Positions 40,516 through 50,885 of a stretch of DNA of 64,000 nucleotides are shown piece by piece. The translations under genes were made by a program, and so were the position numbers. Every line of letters begins with the position of its first letter. Positions within the stretch are counted from its first letter, which is position 1. The notes under the pieces are model-generated. The model did not search any database. It was not told where the DNA came from and saw only the letters and a program-made list of their open reading frames with translations. This stretch comes from Teichococcus aestuarii. Its GTDB lineage: Bacteria; Pseudomonadota; Alphaproteobacteria; Acetobacterales; Acetobacteraceae. Location of the stretch: contig NZ_PDOA01000001.1 in assembly GCF_003116135.1 (NCBI RefSeq), positions 434,001 to 498,000 of the forward strand. The letters run 5' to 3'.

Positions 40516-40902
40516 ATGCGCCGCACGCCCGAGACACGCGCCGCCGCCACGATGCGCGGCCAGCAGGCGGAGGAAGCCGTGGCCACCCGGCTTGAGGCGG
40601 CGGGCTGGGCGGTGCTGGCGCGCCGCCTCCGGGGCGCGCGCGGCGGCCCCGCCGGAGAGATCGACCTCGTCGCCGAGCGGGAGGGGCTGCTGGCCTTCAT
40701 CGAGGTGAAGGCGCGGGCGGAGCTGGCGGGCGCCGCCCTGGCGCTCGGCCCGCGCCAGCGCGCCCGCCTGCTGGCGGCGGCGGAGGCGTGGATGGCGGCG
40801 AACCCCGGCCATGGCGCGGCCGGCGTGCGGTTCGACGTGGTGCTGGTGGACGGGGCCGGGCGGATGCGGCGCATCGCCGATGCCTTCCGGCAGGAAAGCT
40901 AG
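40516..40902 (+). CDS. yraN: YraN family protein (UPF0102)
   Basis: 128 residues; an endonuclease-like fold of unknown role that is widespread in bacteria. The signature GEIDLVAEREGLLAFIEVKA (about residue 48) matches the Asp/Glu-x-Lys nuclease core. An N-terminal helix (MRGQQAEEAVATRLEAAGWA) is conserved. Start at ATG 40516; codons to 40447 do not look real. The neighbouring rsmI gene, usual in Proteobacteria, is not here. It lies divergent from the acylase and converges on acpS, with 8 bases between. Confidence 0.9.
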   Translation: MRRTPETRAAATMRGQQAEEAVATRLEAAGWAVLARRLRGARGGPAGEIDLVAEREGLLAFIEVKARAELAGAALALGPRQRARLLAAAEAWMAANPGHGAAGVRFDVVLVDGAGRMRRIADAFRQES

Positions 40903-40910
40903 GCGCCGCC

Positions 40911-41321
40911 TCAGGGCACCAGCCGCACCGCCGCGATGATGACGATGGCCTGGGCGTAGGGATACTCGTCGGTCATGGTCAGGCTGACCTGGGCGCCGTA
41001 GCCCTGCGGCGTGATGGCGTCCAGCCGCTGCGCCGCGCCGCCGGTGAGGCGCAGCGAGGGCTGGCCGGTGGAGAGGTTCACCACCCCAAGGTCGCGCCAG
41101 AACACGCCCGCCCGGAAGCCGGTGCCGAGCGCCTTGGAGGCCGCCTCCTTGGCGGCGAAGCGCTTGGCATAGGTGGCGGCGCGCAGCTTGGGCGTGCGCG
41201 ATTCCGCCTTCTTGCGCTCCAGCGGGGTGAAGACCCGGTCGAGGAAGCGGTCGCCGTAGCGCTCGATGGAGCGCTCGATGCGGCGGATGTCGACGATGTC
41301 GTTGCCGAGGCCGATGATCAT
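40911..41321 (-). CDS. acpS: Holo-[acyl-carrier-protein] synthase
   Basis: 136 residues; transfers 4'-phosphopantetheine from CoA to apo-ACP for fatty acid synthesis. The metal-site motif [20 protein letters not shown] is at the N-terminus and [20 protein letters not shown] follows (about 52-72), holding the Glu/Lys pair. Normal length. In Alphaproteobacteria it usually sits between pdxJ and lepB; here lepB is 13 kb away and pdxJ is absent, so the ancestral cluster has been broken. Confidence 0.96.
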   Translation of the reverse strand: MIIGLGNDIVDIRRIERSIERYGDRFLDRVFTPLERKKAESRTPKLRAATYAKRFAAKEAASKALGTGFRAGVFWRDLGVVNLSTGQPSLRLTGGAAQRLDAITPQGYGAQVSLTMTDEYPYAQAIVIIAAVRLVP

Positions 41322-41372
41322 GCCAGGGCTTTAGAGCAGAATCCCGCTAGGCAAAATCACCTCCGGGACAGC

Positions 41373-41678
41373 TCAGCGCTTGCGCACGAACTCCGTGCGC
41401 AGCACCAGCCCCTTGATGCTCTCATGCTTGCAGTCGATCTCGTCCGGGTCGTCGGTCAGGCGGATCGAGCGGATGACGGTGCCCTGCTTCAGCGTCTGGT
41501 TGGCACCCTTCACCTTCAGGTCCTTGATGAGGGTGACGGAATCGCCATCGGCCAGCAGGTTGCCCGCCGCGTCGCGCGGCTGCGGCCGGGCCGCCTCGGC
41601 GGCGGCGGCCAGCTCGGCGGCCGGGCGCCACTCGCCGGTGGCCTCGTCATAGACATACTCGTCGCTGCTCTCGGCCAT
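41373..41678 (-). CDS. PhnA/YjdM-like protein lacking the zinc-ribbon
   Basis: 101 residues. The C-terminal 60 residues match the PhnA (YjdM) domain: DGDSVTLIKDLKVKGANQTL, then KQGTVIRSIRLTDDPDEI and HESIKGLVLRTEFVRK. The N-terminal zinc-ribbon (CxxC pairs) of full-length members is missing and replaced by an Ala/Glu-rich linker. Despite the phosphonate name, the function is not established. Start at ATG 41678 (MAESSDEYVYDEATGEW). Downstream of rel on the minus strand with 63 bases between. Confidence 0.85.
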   Translation of the reverse strand: MAESSDEYVYDEATGEWRPAAELAAAAEAARPQPRDAAGNLLADGDSVTLIKDLKVKGANQTLKQGTVIRSIRLTDDPDEIDCKHESIKGLVLRTEFVRKR

Positions 41679-41741
41679 GGCCGGCTCTCCCGCGGATAAG
41701 GCGCGGGTTCTCCCCCCGCCGGGGGAGGCCGGCAAGGGGTC

Positions 41742-44033
41742 TCAGCCCTTGCTGCGCTCCACCTGGATGATGCCGGGGCAGGCGCGCAGCGCCGCCACCA
41801 CGTTGGAGAGGTGGCGCAGGTCGCTCACCTCCAGGTCCACCACCACCTCGGCATAGTCCGGCGCGCGGTGGGCGAAGCGGAGGTTGTGCAGCTTGCCGTT
41901 CTGCTTGGCGATGACGACCGTCATGGCGGCGATGGCCGAGTCCTCATTGGCCGTCACCACGTCCAGCCGGCCGAGATGGGCGCCCCCCGAGCCGGCCTCG
42001 TAGTCCCAGTCGATGTCGAGGAAGCGCTCGGGCGTGGCGGAGAAGGCCTCGAGGTTGTGGCAGTCATGCTTGTGCACCGTCACCCCCTTGCCGGTGGAGA
42101 CGATGCCGACGATGCGGTCCCCCGGCACGGGGTGGCAGCAGCCGGCGAACTGCACCGCCATGCCGGCGACCAGGCCGGTGATGCCGGAGCTGGCCTCCCG
42201 CCGCCGCTCGGGGCGCATGACGGTGGCGCCGGGCTTGCCGCGGGCGCGGGCCAGCGGCAGGTGGTCCATCGGCCGCGGCGGGCCGCGCAGCTCGGGGATG
42301 GCGGCGTGCAGCACCTCCCGCGCCGAGAGGTTGCCGTTGCCGACGGCGACGCACAGCTCCTCGAAGCCCGGCTGCTTGAAGGCCTTGAGGGCGGGTTCCA
42401 GCAGCTTCTCGGAGAATTCCAGCCCCTCCTGCCGGAAGGCCTTGGCGATGGCGCTGCGCCCCTGCTCCTGGAACTCGGTGCGCTGCCGCGCCATGACGAA
42501 GCGCTTGATGCGCGCCTTCGCCTTGCCGGTGACGACGAAGCGCTCCCAGGCCGGGTTCGGCGTGCCGCCGCGCGCGGTGATGATCTCGACCTGGTCGCCA
42601 TTCTCCAGCTGGTGGCGGAGCGGCACGATGCGGCCGTTGATCTTGGCGCCGACGCAGGCATCGCCCACCTGGCTGTGCACCTGGTAGGCGAAGTCGATCG
42701 GCGTGGCGCCGCGCGGCAGGGCGATCAGGTCGCCCTTCGGCGTGAAGCAGAAGACCTGGTCCTGGTGCAGGGCGAGCTTGGTGTGCTCCAGGAACTCCCC
42801 CGGCTCGGCGGCGGATTCCAGGATCTCCAGCAGCTCGCGCACCCAGGGGTAGCGGCGCTGCTTCGGCGCCTCGGCCGTGGGGCTGCCGCCCTGCTTGTAC
42901 ATCCAGTGCGCGGCCACGCCGTATTCGGCGATCTCGTGCATGTCCGGCGTGCGGATCTGCACCTCGATCTTGGCGTTGCGGCGCTCCGGCACCGTCACGC
43001 CGGTGTGCAGCGACTGGTAGCCGTTGGGCTTGGGCGTCGAGATGTAGTCCTTGAACCGCCCGGGCACCACGCGGTAGGCGGAGTGGATGGCGCCCAGCGC
43101 CGCGTAGCAGTTCGCCTTGTCCGTGGTGACGACGCGGAAGGCCATGATGTCCGAGAGCTGCTCGAACTCCACCTTCTTCTCGTGCATCTTCATCCAGATC
43201 GAGTAGGGCGATTTCTCGCGCCCCGTCACCTCGACCACCGGCACCTCCGCCTCCCGCAGCCTGGCCTTGAGGTCGGTGGCGACGTCGTCGATCAGGTCGG
43301 CGCCCTGGCCGCGCAGGAAGGCGAGGCGGGCGGTGATGGTCTGGTAGGCATCCGGCTGCAATTCCCGGAAGGAGAGGGATTGCAGCTCGGTCTTCACCGC
43401 GTCCATGCCGATGCGCTCGGCCAGCGGCGCGTAGATCTCCATCGTCTCGCGGGCGATGCGGGCGCGGCTCTCCGGCTTCGGCTTGAAGTGCAGCGTGCGC
43501 ATGTTGTGCAGCCGGTCCGCCAGCTTCACCAGCAGCACGCGGATGTCCTCGCTCATGGCGAGGACGAGCTTGCGGAAGTTCTCCGCCTGCTTGGTGCGCT
43601 CCGATTGCAGCTCCAGCCGCGTCAGCTTGGTGACGCCGTCGATCAGCCGGGCGATGTCGGCGCCGAAGCGCTTCTCCAGCTCCGGCAGGCCGAAGCTGGT
43701 GTCCTCCACCACGTCGTGCAGCAGGGCGGTGGCGATGGTGGCGGTATCCAGCCGGTAGCCGGCCAGGATGCCGGCCACGGCCAGCGGATGGGTGATGTAG
43801 GGGTCGCCATTCTCCCGCGCCTGGGAGGCGTGCGCGGTGGCGGCGATGTTGTAGGCGGATTCCAGCAGCGCCACATCGGCGCGCGGATCATAGGCGGCGA
43901 CCCGCCGGGCCAGCTCGGTGCCCGGCGTCTCCACCGGCGGCGGCGGCGCTGGCACGGCGATGGCGGGGCCGGATGGCAGCCCCTCGGGCGCACGCGGCGC
44001 CGGGTTGAAGCTCGGCCCGGCGCCGGGTTTCAA
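41742..44033 (-). CDS. rel: Bifunctional (p)ppGpp synthetase/hydrolase (RelA/SpoT)
   Basis: About 763 residues. Makes and degrades the stringent-response alarmone. Domains in order: an HD hydrolase with ATALLHDVVEDTSFGLPELE (intact HDxxED); the synthetase domain with KDYISTPKPNGYQSLHTGV; a TGS domain (FCFTPKGDLIALPRGATPID); a helical/zinc-finger segment with VQFAGCCHPVPGDRIVG; and a C-terminal ACT domain. The start is ambiguous. A TTG at 44033 has GGGGGCG before it. A TTG at 44084 overlaps rpoZ, and GTG codons at 43955 and 43934 would give a more standard length. All share the same core. Downstream of rpoZ, as in most Alphaproteobacteria. Confidence 0.93.
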   Translation of the reverse strand: MKPGAGPSFNPAPRAPEGLPSGPAIAVPAPPPPVETPGTELARRVAAYDPRADVALLESAYNIAATAHASQARENGDPYITHPLAVAGILAGYRLDTATIATALLHDVVEDTSFGLPELEKRFGADIARLIDGVTKLTRLELQSERTKQAENFRKLVLAMSEDIRVLLVKLADRLHNMRTLHFKPKPESRARIARETMEIYAPLAERIGMDAVKTELQSLSFRELQPDAYQTITARLAFLRGQGADLIDDVATDLKARLREAEVPVVEVTGREKSPYSIWMKMHEKKVEFEQLSDIMAFRVVTTDKANCYAALGAIHSAYRVVPGRFKDYISTPKPNGYQSLHTGVTVPERRNAKIEVQIRTPDMHEIAEYGVAAHWMYKQGGSPTAEAPKQRRYPWVRELLEILESAAEPGEFLEHTKLALHQDQVFCFTPKGDLIALPRGATPIDFAYQVHSQVGDACVGAKINGRIVPLRHQLENGDQVEIITARGGTPNPAWERFVVTGKAKARIKRFVMARQRTEFQEQGRSAIAKAFRQEGLEFSEKLLEPALKAFKQPGFEELCVAVGNGNLSAREVLHAAIPELRGPPRPMDHLPLARARGKPGATVMRPERRREASSGITGLVAGMAVQFAGCCHPVPGDRIVGIVSTGKGVTVHKHDCHNLEAFSATPERFLDIDWDYEAGSGGAHLGRLDVVTANEDSAIAAMTVVIAKQNGKLHNLRFAHRAPDYAEVVVDLEVSDLRHLSNVVAALRACPGIIQVERSKG

Positions 44034-44046
44034 GCGCGCCCCCGGC

Positions 44047-44451
44047 TCAGCGGCGGCCGCCGCCGCCGCCGAGCTCGGCGGCAATCGCCGCCTCGATGTC
44101 GTCGGGCGAGAGATCCTCGAGGCCGGCGCCCTCGGGCGAGTTGTCCTCGCTCACATCCATCACGCCGAAGATGTTCTCGTCGGTGGCGATGAGGTCGATC
44201 ACCTCCTCCTCCACCGGCTCCGGCTCCGGCGCACGCAGCAGGGATTTCACGAGGTCCTCGTGCAGCGCGTCCAGCTCCACCGTCTCGTCGGCGATCTCGC
44301 GCAGGGCAACGACGGGGTTCTTGTCGTTGTCCCGGTCGACCGTCAGCTCCTCGCCCCGGCTGATGTTGCGGGCGCGCTGCGCGGCGATCAGGACCAGCTC
44401 GAAGCGGTTCGGGATCTTCAGGATGCAGTCTTCGACCGTGACGCGGGCCAT
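44047..44451 (-). CDS. rpoZ: RNA polymerase omega subunit
   Basis: 134 residues. Binds and stabilises the beta-prime subunit and is needed for ppGpp binding at its first site, which suits the adjacent rel gene. The N-terminal core [27 protein letters not shown] is diagnostic. The last about 60 residues are an acidic extension (Glu/Asp-rich, ending in a Gly/Arg stretch) longer than the E. coli subunit but common in Alphaproteobacteria. Starts at ATG 44451. A Gly-rich end just precedes rel. Confidence 0.95.
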   Translation of the reverse strand: MARVTVEDCILKIPNRFELVLIAAQRARNISRGEELTVDRDNDKNPVVALREIADETVELDALHEDLVKSLLRAPEPEPVEEEVIDLIATDENIFGVMDVSEDNSPEGAGLEDLSPDDIEAAIAAELGGGGGRR

Positions 44452-44534
44452 GGGCGGCCTCCAACTCAAAATCTGTGCTGAACGCCTGAGATAGCCACCG
44501 CATCCGCGAATAGCAAGCTTCTGGCGCCTTTGTG

Positions 44535-44555
44535 CGCCGCGCGGCCGGCGCGGCG
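44535..44555 (-). terminator. Hairpin downstream of folK
   Basis: An 8-bp stem CGCCGCGC/GCGCGGCG with a GGCCG loop starts 7 bases past the folK stop on the minus strand. No T run. Weak evidence of termination. Confidence 0.4.
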
Positions 44556-44561
44556 GCCGCG

Positions 44562-45062
44562 TCAGAGCGGCCGCATCGGCGCCGCCGGCAGTTCCGCCAG
44601 CAGCGCTTCCACGCTGCGGCCGAGGCGCGGATGCACCCAGCCCGGCGCCACCTCGGCCAGCGGCTCCAGCACGAAGCGGCGCAGATGCGCGCGCGGGTGC
44701 GGCAGCACCGGGTCCGGCGCGTCGCGCACCGTCTCCCCCATGGCCCCCATGGCGATGATGTCGAGGTCCAGGGTGCGCGGGGCGTTGGGGTAGGGGCGCT
44801 GGCGGCCGGCCGCCTGCTCCAGAGCCTGCAGCGCCGCCAGCAGCGCCGCGGGGTCCAGGCCGCCGGCGCAGCGCGCCACGCCGTTCGCATACCAGGGCGC
44901 GCCGGGCAGGGGCGGCTCCGGCGCCGTCTCCCACCAGCGCGAGACGGCCTCCAGCCGCAGGCCGGGAATGCCGTCCAGCGCCGCCGCGGCGGCCTCGCAG
45001 GTGGCGCGCGGGGCGCGGCCATCCGTGCCGGGGAGGTTGGCGCCGAGCGCGATCAGGATCAT
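44562..45062 (-). CDS. folK: HPPK, 6-hydroxymethyl-7,8-dihydropterin pyrophosphokinase
   Basis: 166 residues. Transfers pyrophosphate from ATP to the pterin in folate synthesis. The N-terminal [20 protein letters not shown], the substrate loop [20 protein letters not shown], and the signature [20 protein letters not shown] are all present. Start at ATG 45062; in-frame codons to 45182 are out of character. In many Alphaproteobacteria it lies beside rpoZ/rel, as here (110 bases downstream). Confidence 0.95.
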   Translation of the reverse strand: MILIALGANLPGTDGRAPRATCEAAAAALDGIPGLRLEAVSRWWETAPEPPLPGAPWYANGVARCAGGLDPAALLAALQALEQAAGRQRPYPNAPRTLDLDIIAMGAMGETVRDAPDPVLPHPRAHLRRFVLEPLAEVAPGWVHPRLGRSVEALLAELPAAPMRPL

Positions 45063-45138
45063 GCGGGGGGTTCCGGCCGGGCGTTGCGGCGCCCCCATGC
45101 CACGGAAGCGCGCCGCCATGGAAGGGTGCCCTGCCGCG

Positions 45139-48100
45139 TCAGGCGGCCCGCACCTGGTCGCGCCCGCCATGCTTGGCGGCATAGAGGGCCGCGTCGGCCC
45201 GGTGGATCAGCGCCTCGAGCGACTCGCCGCGCTGCCAGGCGGCGACGCCGCCGCTCACCGTCACCATCAGGCGGCCGCCCTCCCAGGACACCGGGTTCTC
45301 CGCCTGGGCGGCGCGGATCCGCTCGGCGATGGCGCGGCCCCCCGACGCATCGCAGCCCGGCACCAGCAGCATGATCTCCTCGCCGCCATGCCGGCCCAGC
45401 AGGTCCTGCGGCCGGCAGAGGCGGGCGGCCAGCCGGCAGAAGCCGACCAGCGCCGCATCCCCCGCATTGTGGCCATGGGTGTCGTTGAGCTGCTTGAAGC
45501 GGTCGAGATCGAACAGCACGAGGGCGAAGCCGGGGCCGCCATGCTCCGCCTCCGCCAGGATCTGCGCCGCACGCTCGGCGAAGCGGCGGCGGTTGAGCAG
45601 GCCGGTCAGCGGGTCGGTGCCGGCCAGCCGGTCCAGGCGGCGGTTGGCGGCGCGCAGCTCGCGGGTGCGCTCATCCACCAGCCGGGTCAGCTCGCGCTGG
45701 CGGTGGCGCAGATAGGCGGTGCGGCCCTGCACCAGCCCCATCACCGCCAGCCCGCAGACCATCAGCGCCAACAGGCCGAACCAGGTGCTCTCGAACCAGC
45801 GCGGCGGCACAGCCAGGACCAGCGAGGTCTCGGCCGCGGGGCCGGCGCCCACGGGTCCGGTCCAGGCGCGCACCTGCAGGCGGTGCAGGCCGGGAGGCAG
45901 ACGCTCGAAATGGGCGGCGGGGTCCTCCGGGTTGGCCTCGGTCCATTCCTGGTCGAGGTCGGCGAGGCGGTAGGCGTAGCGCGTGCCGGCGGGGGCGTGG
46001 AAGTCGAGCAGGGCGAAGTCCACCCGCAGCCGCCGCACGCCTGTGGGCAGGTCGAGCCGCGTGCCGGCGGTGGGGGCGAGGCCTGGCGGCATCGCGTGGC
46101 CATCCAGCGCCATGCCGGTGAAGCCGATGCGCGGCGGCGGGCGGGGCTGCTCGGCCCGCCCGGGCAGCACGATGGAAAGGCCGCCCAGCCCGCCGAACAG
46201 CAGCTCGCCCCCCGGCGCCCGGGCGGCGGAGCGTGGCAGATAGGTGCGCACCCGCACCCCGTCGCGCATGGTCAGCACGCGGGCCGGCCCGCCATCGGCC
46301 GGGATCATGGTCAGGCCCCGGGCGGTGGAGGCCCAGATCCGGCCCTTCGCGTCCGGCAGCAGGGCGGCCACGCTGTTGTCGCTCAGCCCCTGGCGGGTGG
46401 TCAGGGTGCGGAAGCGCGGCGCCTCGCCCGGCGGCGGCGGCCAGCTGCCGACCACCCCCACCCCGCCGCCGAAGGTGCCGACCCAGATCCGCCCCCGCGC
46501 ATCGGCCAGCACGGAGCCGATGTTGTCGTGCGGCAGGCTGTCGGGCCGGCCGGGGTCGTGCCGCAGGGTGATGGGCTCGGCACTGCCGGATAATGAGGCA
46601 GAAGGCGGAAAGAGGCTGAGCCCCCCCGCCGTGCCAACCCAGGTGCCGGCGGCGCCGATCTGGTCGATGCCGTGCACCGGCGTATCGGCCAGGCCGCTGT
46701 CCGGCGTGATGCCGCGCTGCCAGCGGCGCAGCACCCGCCCCGCCGCGTCCAGCCGGAGCATCCCCTCCTGGGTGCCCACCAGCAGCCCGTCGCCATCCCG
46801 TGCCAGCGCGTTCACCACCTCGCCCTCCAGGGCGGGAATGGCGGAGGGCGTGACCTCCAGGCTGCGGCCGTCGATGCGCGCCACGCCGCGGGCGCCCGCT
46901 AGCACGCTGCCATCCGGCAGCGGCAGCAGCGCCTGCACCTCGCGCGCCGTCTGCGGGTCTTCCAACTGCAGCCGGTGCAGCGCGCCCGTGGCGGGGTCCA
47001 GCACGTCGATGCGGCCCTGGCCGAGGCCCAGCCAGGCGCGGCCCTGCCGGTCCACCGCCACGCTGTGGACGTTCTGGTCCGAGAGGGTGAGCGGCGACAG
47101 GGGCGAGGGCAGCACGGAGAGCACGGCCCGCGCCTGGGTGTCGTGCCGGTTCACGCCGCGCTCGGTGGCGATCCACACATTGCCCGAGCGGTCCCGCAGC
47201 ATCGCCCGCACCGCGTCGCCGGAGGGCGAGACGGGCAGGGCGGGGTCGTGCTGGATCAGGGTGGGGGCGTGCTCGCCATCCACCGCGATGATGCCGATGC
47301 CGTCGGTGGCGGCCCAGAGGAGGCCGGGGCTGGGCTCCAGCAGGGCGGTGATGGTGCGGCCGCCCGCCTGGCCCTGGCGGCCGGACAAGCCGGGGCGGGA
47401 ATGCACCACGCCGTCCTCGACCCGGCCCAGGCCGCTGCGGCCCGTGCCGAACCACAGCCGCCCCGCCGCGTCCTGCAGCAGCGACCACACCGCGTCCTCC
47501 GCCATCTCGCGCGCCAGGGCGGTCTCGGCCTCCAGCGGGCGGAAGATGGCCTTGTCCGGCAGGCGGCGGCGCAGCCCGGCGCCGCTGCCCACCCACAGCG
47601 TCCCGTCCGCCTCCTCCAGCACCGAGAGGGCGCTGAGCTGCGGCCAGCCGGGTACGGGCTCTATGCGTTCGGCGCCGGCCGGCCAATGGGCCAGCCCGGC
47701 CTCGCTGGCCACCCAGGCGCCGCCGTCCCGCGCGGGGGCGAGGGCGAGGATGCGGCTCCAGCCCGGTGCCCTGTCCGGCGGCTCGATGGCGATGAAGGCG
47801 TCCGTGTTGGGGTCGAAGCGCGCCAGTCCGCCGGCATGGGTGCCGACGAGCAGCCCGCCATCCGGCAGGGCGAGCAGCGCCCGCACATGGTTGTCCGGCA
47901 ATCTGTCGCTCTCGCCCGGGCGCGCCACGTAGGGCTGCACGCGGTAGCCGTCATGCCGGGCGAGACCCCCCAGCGTGCCGATCCAGATCGCCCCCTGGCG
48001 GTCCTGCGTCAGGGCGGTGGCGGTCTCGTAGGGCAGGCGGCGGGCGGCCGCGATCGGCTCGAACACCCGGGTGGCGAAAGCCTCCCAGTGCGAGGCGGCG

Positions 48101-48177
48101 GCGGCCGGCGCGAGCCCGGAAAGGGCCAGAGCCGCGAGCAGACAGCCCACCAGCCGCAGCGGGACGCTGCGCGGCAA
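45139..48177 (-). CDS. Beta-propeller sensor diguanylate cyclase
   Basis: 1012 residues. Signal peptide LVGCLLAALALSGLAPAAAA. Next, many Reg_prop-type propeller repeats (WIGTLGGLARHDGY, LWVGSGAGLRR, IWVGTFGGGVG), then a Y_Y_Y-like domain (RLPPGLHRLQVRAWTGPVG), one membrane helix at about 800-818, a coiled coil, and a C-terminal GGDEF domain (about 845-1010). The active loop reads GRHGGEEIMLL (GGEE form, expected active) with an RPQD inhibitory site five residues before GG. So a periplasmic ligand or protein probably controls cyclic-di-GMP production. Such proteins resemble hybrid two-component sensors from Bacteroidetes but with a GGDEF output. Confidence 0.92.
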   Translation of the reverse strand: MPRSVPLRLVGCLLAALALSGLAPAAAASHWEAFATRVFEPIAAARRLPYETATALTQDRQGAIWIGTLGGLARHDGYRVQPYVARPGESDRLPDNHVRALLALPDGGLLVGTHAGGLARFDPNTDAFIAIEPPDRAPGWSRILALAPARDGGAWVASEAGLAHWPAGAERIEPVPGWPQLSALSVLEEADGTLWVGSGAGLRRRLPDKAIFRPLEAETALAREMAEDAVWSLLQDAAGRLWFGTGRSGLGRVEDGVVHSRPGLSGRQGQAGGRTITALLEPSPGLLWAATDGIGIIAVDGEHAPTLIQHDPALPVSPSGDAVRAMLRDRSGNVWIATERGVNRHDTQARAVLSVLPSPLSPLTLSDQNVHSVAVDRQGRAWLGLGQGRIDVLDPATGALHRLQLEDPQTAREVQALLPLPDGSVLAGARGVARIDGRSLEVTPSAIPALEGEVVNALARDGDGLLVGTQEGMLRLDAAGRVLRRWQRGITPDSGLADTPVHGIDQIGAAGTWVGTAGGLSLFPPSASLSGSAEPITLRHDPGRPDSLPHDNIGSVLADARGRIWVGTFGGGVGVVGSWPPPPGEAPRFRTLTTRQGLSDNSVAALLPDAKGRIWASTARGLTMIPADGGPARVLTMRDGVRVRTYLPRSAARAPGGELLFGGLGGLSIVLPGRAEQPRPPPRIGFTGMALDGHAMPPGLAPTAGTRLDLPTGVRRLRVDFALLDFHAPAGTRYAYRLADLDQEWTEANPEDPAAHFERLPPGLHRLQVRAWTGPVGAGPAAETSLVLAVPPRWFESTWFGLLALMVCGLAVMGLVQGRTAYLRHRQRELTRLVDERTRELRAANRRLDRLAGTDPLTGLLNRRRFAERAAQILAEAEHGGPGFALVLFDLDRFKQLNDTHGHNAGDAALVGFCRLAARLCRPQDLLGRHGGEEIMLLVPGCDASGGRAIAERIRAAQAENPVSWEGGRLMVTVSGGVAAWQRGESLEALIHRADAALYAAKHGGRDQVRAA

Positions 48178-48204
48178 GGTATGGAACCCGAGACGGCCGG
48201 CCGG

Positions 48205-49851
<1,647 letters not shown>

Positions 49852-49860
49852 GGCTTGGGC

Positions 49861-50553
49861 CTATCGGTCGGCGAGGGCGGCGCCGCGGCGGCGGGCGACG
49901 ATCTCGGCCATGATGGAAAGGGCGATCTCGGGCGCCGTGACGGCACCGATGGACAGGCCCACGGGGGCGGCGATGCGCGCCATGGCCTCCTCCGGCAGCC
50001 CGGCCTCGGCCAGCCGCGCCACGCGCTTGGCATGGGTGCGCCGGCTGCCCAGCGCGCCGATGTAGAAGGCGGGGCTGCGCAGCGCCACCTCCAGCGCCGG
50101 GTCGTCCAGCTTCGGGTCGTGGGTGAGGGTGACCACGGCGGTGCGGGTGTCGGGGGCCAGGGCCTGCATGGCCTCGTCCGGCCATTCGTCGACCAGCGTC
50201 ACGCCACCGCCGAAGCGTTCCTCGGTGGCGAAAGCGCGGCGCGGGTCCACCACCGTCACGGCGAAGCCCAGGCCCAGCGCCATCGGCACCAGCGCCTGCG
50301 CCACATGCACCGCCCCCACCACGATCAGCCGCAGCCGCGGGTTGTGCGGCTGGATGAACCAGGGCGCGCCCTCATGCGCCAGGTTGGTGGCGGCGTCGGC
50401 GGCCAGCGCGGCCTCGGCGGCGGCGGCCAGCGGCGCGGGCAGGCCGTCCTCCGGATGGAGGTACTGGGTGCCGTCGGAGAGGCGCGTGGCCACCGCCACG
50501 GCGCGGCCGGCGGCGCGCGCGGCCTGGAGGCGGGCGAGGAAGGCCGCCTTCAC
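49861..50553 (-). CDS. XdhC/CoxI C-terminal (NAD-like) domain protein
   Basis: 230 residues corresponding to the Rossmann-like C-terminal half of XdhC: RLRLIVVGAVHVAQALVPMA carries the GxxHxAxxL motif, then AVVTLTHDPKLDDPALEVAL and IGALGSRRTHAKRVARLAEA. XdhC-type chaperones insert sulfurated molybdenum cofactor into molybdenum hydroxylases. The start GTG at 50553 overlaps the stop of the partner half as GTGA. The N-terminal half is a separate gene, so together they make one XdhC. Confidence 0.9.
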   Translation of the reverse strand: MKAAFLARLQAARAAGRAVAVATRLSDGTQYLHPEDGLPAPLAAAAEAALAADAATNLAHEGAPWFIQPHNPRLRLIVVGAVHVAQALVPMALGLGFAVTVVDPRRAFATEERFGGGVTLVDEWPDEAMQALAPDTRTAVVTLTHDPKLDDPALEVALRSPAFYIGALGSRRTHAKRVARLAEAGLPEEAMARIAAPVGLSIGAVTAPEIALSIMAEIVARRRGAALADR

Positions 50554-50885
50554 GCCACCCGCTCCCCCTCGAGCTTCTCGACGAAGACCTTCAGCTTGCC
50601 GCCGCAGGCCAGCCCCACCTCCCAGGCGCGCTCGTCGCTGATGCCGAAATCGAGCAGCTGCGGCGTGCCCTCGGCCATCGTCTTGCGGGCGGCCTCGGCC
50701 ACCGCGCCCTCGATGCAGCCGCCCGAGACGCTGCCCGCCATCCGGCCGGAGGCGGTGACGGCGAGGTTGGAGCCGGCAGGGCGGGGCGAGCTGCCCCAGG
50801 TCTCCACCACGGTGGCCAGCGCCACCGTCTCGCCCTCGGCCAGCCAGCCGGCGGCGGTGGCGAGGATGTCTTCCTGGTCGCTCAT
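50550..50885 (-). CDS. XdhC/CoxI N-terminal domain protein
   Basis: 111 residues that match the N-terminal XdhC_CoxI domain: ILATAAGWLAEGETVALATV, TWGSSPRPAGSNLAVTASGR and GSVSGGCIEGAVAEAARKTM, with the conserved CIEG cysteine that binds the cofactor. The rest (about 80-111) is a short tail ending in VEKLEGERVA. Its stop overlaps the C-terminal-half gene (GTGA), and its start overlaps the coxE-like stop by 4 bases. Confidence 0.9.
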   Translation of the reverse strand: MSDQEDILATAAGWLAEGETVALATVVETWGSSPRPAGSNLAVTASGRMAGSVSGGCIEGAVAEAARKTMAEGTPQLLDFGISDERAWEVGLACGGKLKVFVEKLEGERVA

